From: an uncultured Limnohabitans sp.
GTDB lineage: Bacteria; Pseudomonadota; Gammaproteobacteria; Burkholderiales; Burkholderiaceae_C
Assembly (NCBI RefSeq): GCF_937889215.1
Contig: NZ_CALBEX010000233.1
Coordinates: 1 to 9,050 of the forward strand
DNA length: 9,050 bases
Direction of reading: 5' to 3'
Position 1 is the stretch's first letter; each line of letters begins with the position of its first letter. Positions 6,361 through 9,050 of the stretch are shown in pieces. The notes beneath the pieces are model-generated. The model was not told the DNA's origin. It was given only the letters and a program-made list of their open reading frames with translations, and made no database searches. The position numbers were made by a program, and so were the translations under genes.

Positions 6361-6441
6361 CTTGTGGGAGCCCACCCCTGTGGGAGATGGGCGTGGAACA
6401 CCCCTTGCAAGCCTTCGCCCACAGGGTGGGCTCCTACAAAG
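6361..6441. repeat. REP-like inverted palindrome pair (BIME-type)
   Basis: Two REP-like units face each other. The right unit (6416-6441), read on the minus strand, is TTTGTAGGAGCCCACCC followed by TGTGGGCG. The left unit (6361-6393) reads CTTGTGGGAGCCCACCCC followed by TGTGGGAGATGGGCG, an imperfect copy with a few changes and a short insert. Each unit folds on itself: GCCCAC-AGG-GTGGGC at 6417-6431, and CCCAC-N4-GTGGG at 6371-6384. The pair can also form one long hairpin around a 22-base loop. Such GTRGGAGC-starting palindromes are typical extragenic repeats moved by RAYT transposases. It lies 44 bases after the toxin stop and could also end or stabilise that transcript. Confidence 0.8.
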
Positions 6442-6450
6442 ACACAAATA

Positions 6451-6477
6451 TCCACATGGCCGAAAAAGACATGTGGA
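6451..6477 (-). terminator. Hairpin downstream of the Lrp-type gene (terminator candidate)
   Basis: TCCACATG (6451-6458) and CATGTGGA (6470-6477) form a perfect 8-bp stem around an 11-base loop, 22 bases beyond the stop of the minus-strand Lrp-type gene. On the minus strand the stem is followed by ATATTTGTG, only a weak U-rich tail. It may serve as terminator for that gene. Confidence 0.4.
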
Positions 6478-6499
6478 ATTCAAACTTCACCGGATCTGA

Positions 6500-6994
6500 T
6501 CAATGAGCGATCGGGAATACCGGCCAAGCCGTCGTGAACTTGGCCCGCTTGGTCGCAAAAAACGCTTTCACGTTGCGCACATTGGCGTCTTGAGTGAACA
6601 GGGTTTGGCTGATCGCCAAGTAGTGCGGCATGTCGCGGGCCTGCACCACCAACACAAAGTCGGGGCCGGGGGAGACGCGCCAGCACTGCTGCACCGCATC
6701 GTGCGCCACGGCGCGGGCCTCGAAGGCATCCAAATGTTCGCTGCTTTGGCGGTCTAACGACACTTCCACCAAGGCGCTCAGGCCGTGGCCCAGCGTGACG
6801 CTGAGCTTGTCGGCGCTCAGCACCGCCACTTGCCGCTCGATCCAGCCGCCCTCGGTCAGGCGCTTGACGCGGCGCAGGCAAGTGGGCGGCGACACATTCA
6901 CCCGCTCGGCCAGTGCCACATTGCTGATGCTGGCATCGCGCTGCAGGGCGTCCAGCAGTTGCAGGTCGATGTTGTCGAGTAAATTTTGTTCCAT
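6500..6994 (-). CDS. Lrp/AsnC family transcriptional regulator
   Basis: This 164-residue protein has the classical Lrp/AsnC layout. An N-terminal winged helix-turn-helix spans about 5-60: LDNIDLQLLDALQRDASIS, then ALAERVNVSPPTCLRRVKRL (27-46), with the recognition helix at 35-46. A linker leads to the RAM ligand-binding domain (about 70-155), where GPDFVLVVQARD corresponds to the usual G-x-x-D-Y/F-x-L motif. Members act as dimers, octamers or higher assemblies sensing amino acids. The effector cannot be read from sequence. The gene diverges from glmS across an AT-rich 147-base region, so autoregulation and an effect on glmS are plausible. The ATG at 6994 has no Shine-Dalgarno sequence; the AT-rich stretch just before it may allow initiation without one. 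Confidence 0.92.
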   Translation of the reverse strand: MEQNLLDNIDLQLLDALQRDASISNVALAERVNVSPPTCLRRVKRLTEGGWIERQVAVLSADKLSVTLGHGLSALVEVSLDRQSSEHLDAFEARAVAHDAVQQCWRVSPGPDFVLVVQARDMPHYLAISQTLFTQDANVRNVKAFFATKRAKFTTAWPVFPIAH

Positions 6995-7141
6995 TTATAT
7001 GCAGTTAATTTAATAATGTTTCAACTGTAAATTGGAGTGAAATTAAAGTCAAATTAAAGGTAAATATTAAACTGAAATTTCTTTTGTTAAAGCCTAACAT
7101 CGCCCCAGTTTGATCAAAAGACCTCATTCAGGAGCTTCAAT
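6995..7141. promoter_or_regulatory. AT-rich divergent regulatory region with 11-bp phased AAATT array
   Basis: This stretch is strikingly AT-rich in a GC-rich setting. AAATT starts at 7029, 7040 and 7051, AAAT(A)TT at 7062, and AAATT again at 7075: steps of 11, 11, 11 and 13 bases. Unit sequences include AAATTGGAGTG, AAATTAAAGTC and AAATTAAAGGT. A candidate glmS promoter is CTGAAA (7072-7077), 17 bases, TAACAT (7095-7100), so the array lies directly upstream of the -35. AGGAG (7130-7134) is the glmS ribosome site, 7 bases before its ATG. On the minus side TTGAAA (complement of 7019-7024) is a possible -35 for the regulator gene, but no matching -10 is convincing. Confidence 0.6.
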
Positions 7142-9004
7142 ATGTGTGGCATCGTCGGCGCCGTTTCTTCTCGCAACATCGTTCCCATCTTGGTGCAAGG
7201 CCTGCAACGGCTCGAATACCGGGGCTATGACTCCTGCGGCGTGGCGGTGCACGCGGCCAGCTTGAGCGGTGGCACAGGTGGTTTGCAGCGGGCCCGCAGC
7301 ACCTCGCGTGTGGCAGAACTCATGGACCAAGTCACGGCCGACCACATTGAAGGCGGCACCGGCATCGCCCACACCCGCTGGGCCACGCATGGCGCGCCTG
7401 CTGTGCACAACGCGCACCCCCACTTCAGCCACGGCACGGGTGCTGCAGACGGCAAACCTGGGCGTGTGGCCTTGGTGCACAACGGCATCATCGAAAACCA
7501 CGAAGAACTGCGCGCCGCCCTGCAAGCCAAGGGCTATGTGTTCTTGAGCCAGACCGATACCGAAGTCATTTCACACTTGGTCGACAGCGTGTACGACGGC
7601 GACATTTTTGAAGCCGTCAAAACCGCCATCCGCCAGCTGCACGGCGCGTATGCCATTGCCGTGTTCCACAAGGACGAGCCGCAGCGCGTGATCGGTGCGC
7701 GTGCGGGCTCGCCGCTGATTCTGGGTGTGGGCCAGGGCGAAACCTTTTTGGCCAGCGACGCGATGGCACTGGCGGGCGTGACCGACCAGATCGTGTACTT
7801 GGAAGAGGGCGACGTGGTCGACATTCAGCTGGGCAAATACTGGGTGGTGGACCGCGAGCACAAGGCCGTGACCCGCGCCGTGAAGACCGTGCACGCGCAC
7901 AGCGGCGCGGCAGAACTCGGCCCTTATCGCCACTACATGCAAAAGGAAATCTTCGAGCAGCCGCGCGCCATTGCCGACACGCTCGAAGGCGTGGAAGGCA
8001 TCACGCCCGAGCTGTTTGGTGACGGTGCGTATTCCACTTTCAAAGCGATTGACAACGTGCTGATTCTGGCTTGCGGCACCAGCTACTACAGCGGTTGCGT
8101 GGCCAAGTACTGGATTGAGGCGATCGCCAAAGTGCCCTGCCAGGTCGAGATCGCCAGCGAATACCGCTACCGCGAATCGGTGCCCAACCCCAACACCCTC
8201 ATCGTTACCATCACCCAAAGCGGCGAGACCGCCGACACGTTGGCCGCACTGCGCCACGCGCAGAGCTTGGGCATGACGCACACGCTGACCATCTGCAACG
8301 TGTCCACCAGCGCCATGGTGCGCGAGTGCAAACACGCTTACGTGACCCGCGCCGGGGCTGAGATCGGTGTGGCGTCGACCAAGGCCTTCACCACGCAACT
8401 TGCCGGTTTGTTTTTGCTGACACTGGCCTTGGCGCAGACCAAAGGCCGCTTGAGCGATGCCGACGAGGCCATGCACATCAAGGACATGCGCCACCTGCCC
8501 GCCGCGCTGCAAGCCGTGCTGGCGCTGGAGCCACAAATCATCGCCTGGGCCGAAGAATTCGCCAGCAAGGAAAACGCGCTGTTCCTGGGCCGCGGCACGC
8601 ACTACCCGATCGCACTGGAAGGCGCGCTCAAGCTCAAAGAAATCACCTACATACACGCCGAAGCCTATGCCGCAGGTGAACTCAAACACGGCCCGCTGGC
8701 GCTGGTGACCAGCGCCATGCCCGTGGTCACGGTGGCCCCCAACGACCAACTCCTGGAAAAGCTCAAGAGCAATATGCAAGAGGTGCGTGCCCGTGGCGGC
8801 GTGCTGTATGTGCTAGCCGATGGCGATACAAAAATAGAAAGCAGCGAAGGCGTGAACGTGATTCGCATGCCTGAGCACTATGGTGTGCTGTCACCCATCC
8901 TGCATGTGGTGCCGCTGCAGTTGCTGAGCTATCACACGGCGTGTGCGCGGGGGACGGATGTGGACAAGCCGCGCAATTTGGCGAAATCGGTCACGGTGGA
9001 GTGA
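7142..9004 (+). CDS. glmS: Glutamine:fructose-6-phosphate aminotransferase (isomerizing)
   Basis: GlmS makes glucosamine-6-phosphate from fructose-6-phosphate and glutamine, the committed step to UDP-GlcNAc; it is cytoplasmic and dimeric. The 620 residues compare with 609 in E. coli. After Met removal Cys2 is the glutaminase nucleophile. Other glutaminase residues are HTRWATHG (77-84), HNGIIENH (113-120) and TDTE (138-141). Two SIS sugar-isomerase domains follow, with CGTSYYSG (311-318), TQSGETADT (358-366), STKAFTTQL (412-420), EGALKLKE (493-500), His516 in KHGP, and the C-terminal Lys615 in the last ten residues. These match E. coli Glu488, His504 and Lys603. The extra length comes mainly from a roughly ten-residue Gly/Ala-rich insert at about 96-107, before the HNG motif. 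The start is firm: AGGAG lies 7 bases upstream. No glmS ribozyme is visible in the short leader. Confidence 0.98.
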   Translation: MCGIVGAVSSRNIVPILVQGLQRLEYRGYDSCGVAVHAASLSGGTGGLQRARSTSRVAELMDQVTADHIEGGTGIAHTRWATHGAPAVHNAHPHFSHGTGAADGKPGRVALVHNGIIENHEELRAALQAKGYVFLSQTDTEVISHLVDSVYDGDIFEAVKTAIRQLHGAYAIAVFHKDEPQRVIGARAGSPLILGVGQGETFLASDAMALAGVTDQIVYLEEGDVVDIQLGKYWVVDREHKAVTRAVKTVHAHSGAAELGPYRHYMQKEIFEQPRAIADTLEGVEGITPELFGDGAYSTFKAIDNVLILACGTSYYSGCVAKYWIEAIAKVPCQVEIASEYRYRESVPNPNTLIVTITQSGETADTLAALRHAQSLGMTHTLTICNVSTSAMVRECKHAYVTRAGAEIGVASTKAFTTQLAGLFLLTLALAQTKGRLSDADEAMHIKDMRHLPAALQAVLALEPQIIAWAEEFASKENALFLGRGTHYPIALEGALKLKEITYIHAEAYAAGELKHGPLALVTSAMPVVTVAPNDQLLEKLKSNMQEVRARGGVLYVLADGDTKIESSEGVNVIRMPEHYGVLSPILHVVPLQLLSYHTACARGTDVDKPRNLAKSVTVE

Positions 9005-9050
9005 GTTTTGCAGTGCCCAGTCGTTCTTCTGACGCCGAATGCGCCATCCC

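Noticed and set aside
6361..6477. CRISPR array
   Set aside because: The repeats are inverted, only two copies exist, and no regular spacers or cas genes are present.
6995..7141. A glmS-type ribozyme/riboswitch leader
   Set aside because: The predicted leader is only about 35 bases and none of the conserved ribozyme core is present; that element belongs to Firmicutes and relatives.
7571..8779. 402-codon open frame on the minus strand within glmS
   Set aside because: It is antisense to the unmistakable GlmS coding frame. Its His/Gly/Val-rich composition is typical of the complement of GC-rich genes, and it has no motif or ribosome site.
9005..9050. Terminator or new gene after glmS
   Set aside because: The last 46 bases show no hairpin with a T-run and no start codon with a ribosome site.

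Overview
The window reads as chromosomal DNA of a GC-rich betaproteobacterium, most likely Burkholderiales and probably Comamonadaceae. This is inferred from codon usage, from the style of the GlmU and GlmS proteins, and from a DUF6279-type lipoprotein; no rRNA or other decisive marker is present. Ten complete genes and the tail of an eleventh fill almost everything. No gene-free stretch exceeds about 180 bases.

Left part (1-1784, + strand): the last codons of an unidentified gene, a TetR-family repressor whose C-terminal half resembles the KstR2-type (lipid/acyl-CoA) regulators, then a metallo-beta-lactamase-fold protein that has lost every residue specific to the second zinc site. Next (1818-3175, - strand) is a translationally coupled pair of lipoprotein genes. 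The first is a small lipoprotein whose mature part looks like a proprotein-convertase P domain. The second is a DUF6279-type lipoprotein.

Central and right part: two core genes of UDP-GlcNAc synthesis lie about 2.4 kb apart, glmU (3286-4692) and glmS (7142-9004). GlmS makes glucosamine-6-phosphate from fructose-6-phosphate and glutamine. GlmU, after the GlmM isomerisation (gene not in this window), acetylates glucosamine-1-phosphate and uridylylates the product to UDP-GlcNAc for peptidoglycan and LPS. Between them lie a short-chain dehydrogenase (- strand, convergent with glmU), a Phd/YefM antitoxin plus PIN-domain toxin operon (+), an inverted REP-like palindrome pair, and an Lrp/AsnC-type regulator (-) divergent from glmS. 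The toxin-antitoxin operon plus the REP pair looks like a small accessory insert between core genes.

The most interesting non-coding structure is the AT-rich lrp/glmS intergenic region. It holds AAATT blocks repeated at exactly 11-bp steps, which would curve the DNA and could be an Lrp-type operator array or an UP element for glmS. Other points of note are a palindrome-laden, apparently leaderless promoter for the antitoxin, an Asn-to-Tyr change at a substrate-binding position of GlmU, and the degenerate metal site of the MBL-fold protein. I do not see a large undescribed system; these are local, checkable oddities.
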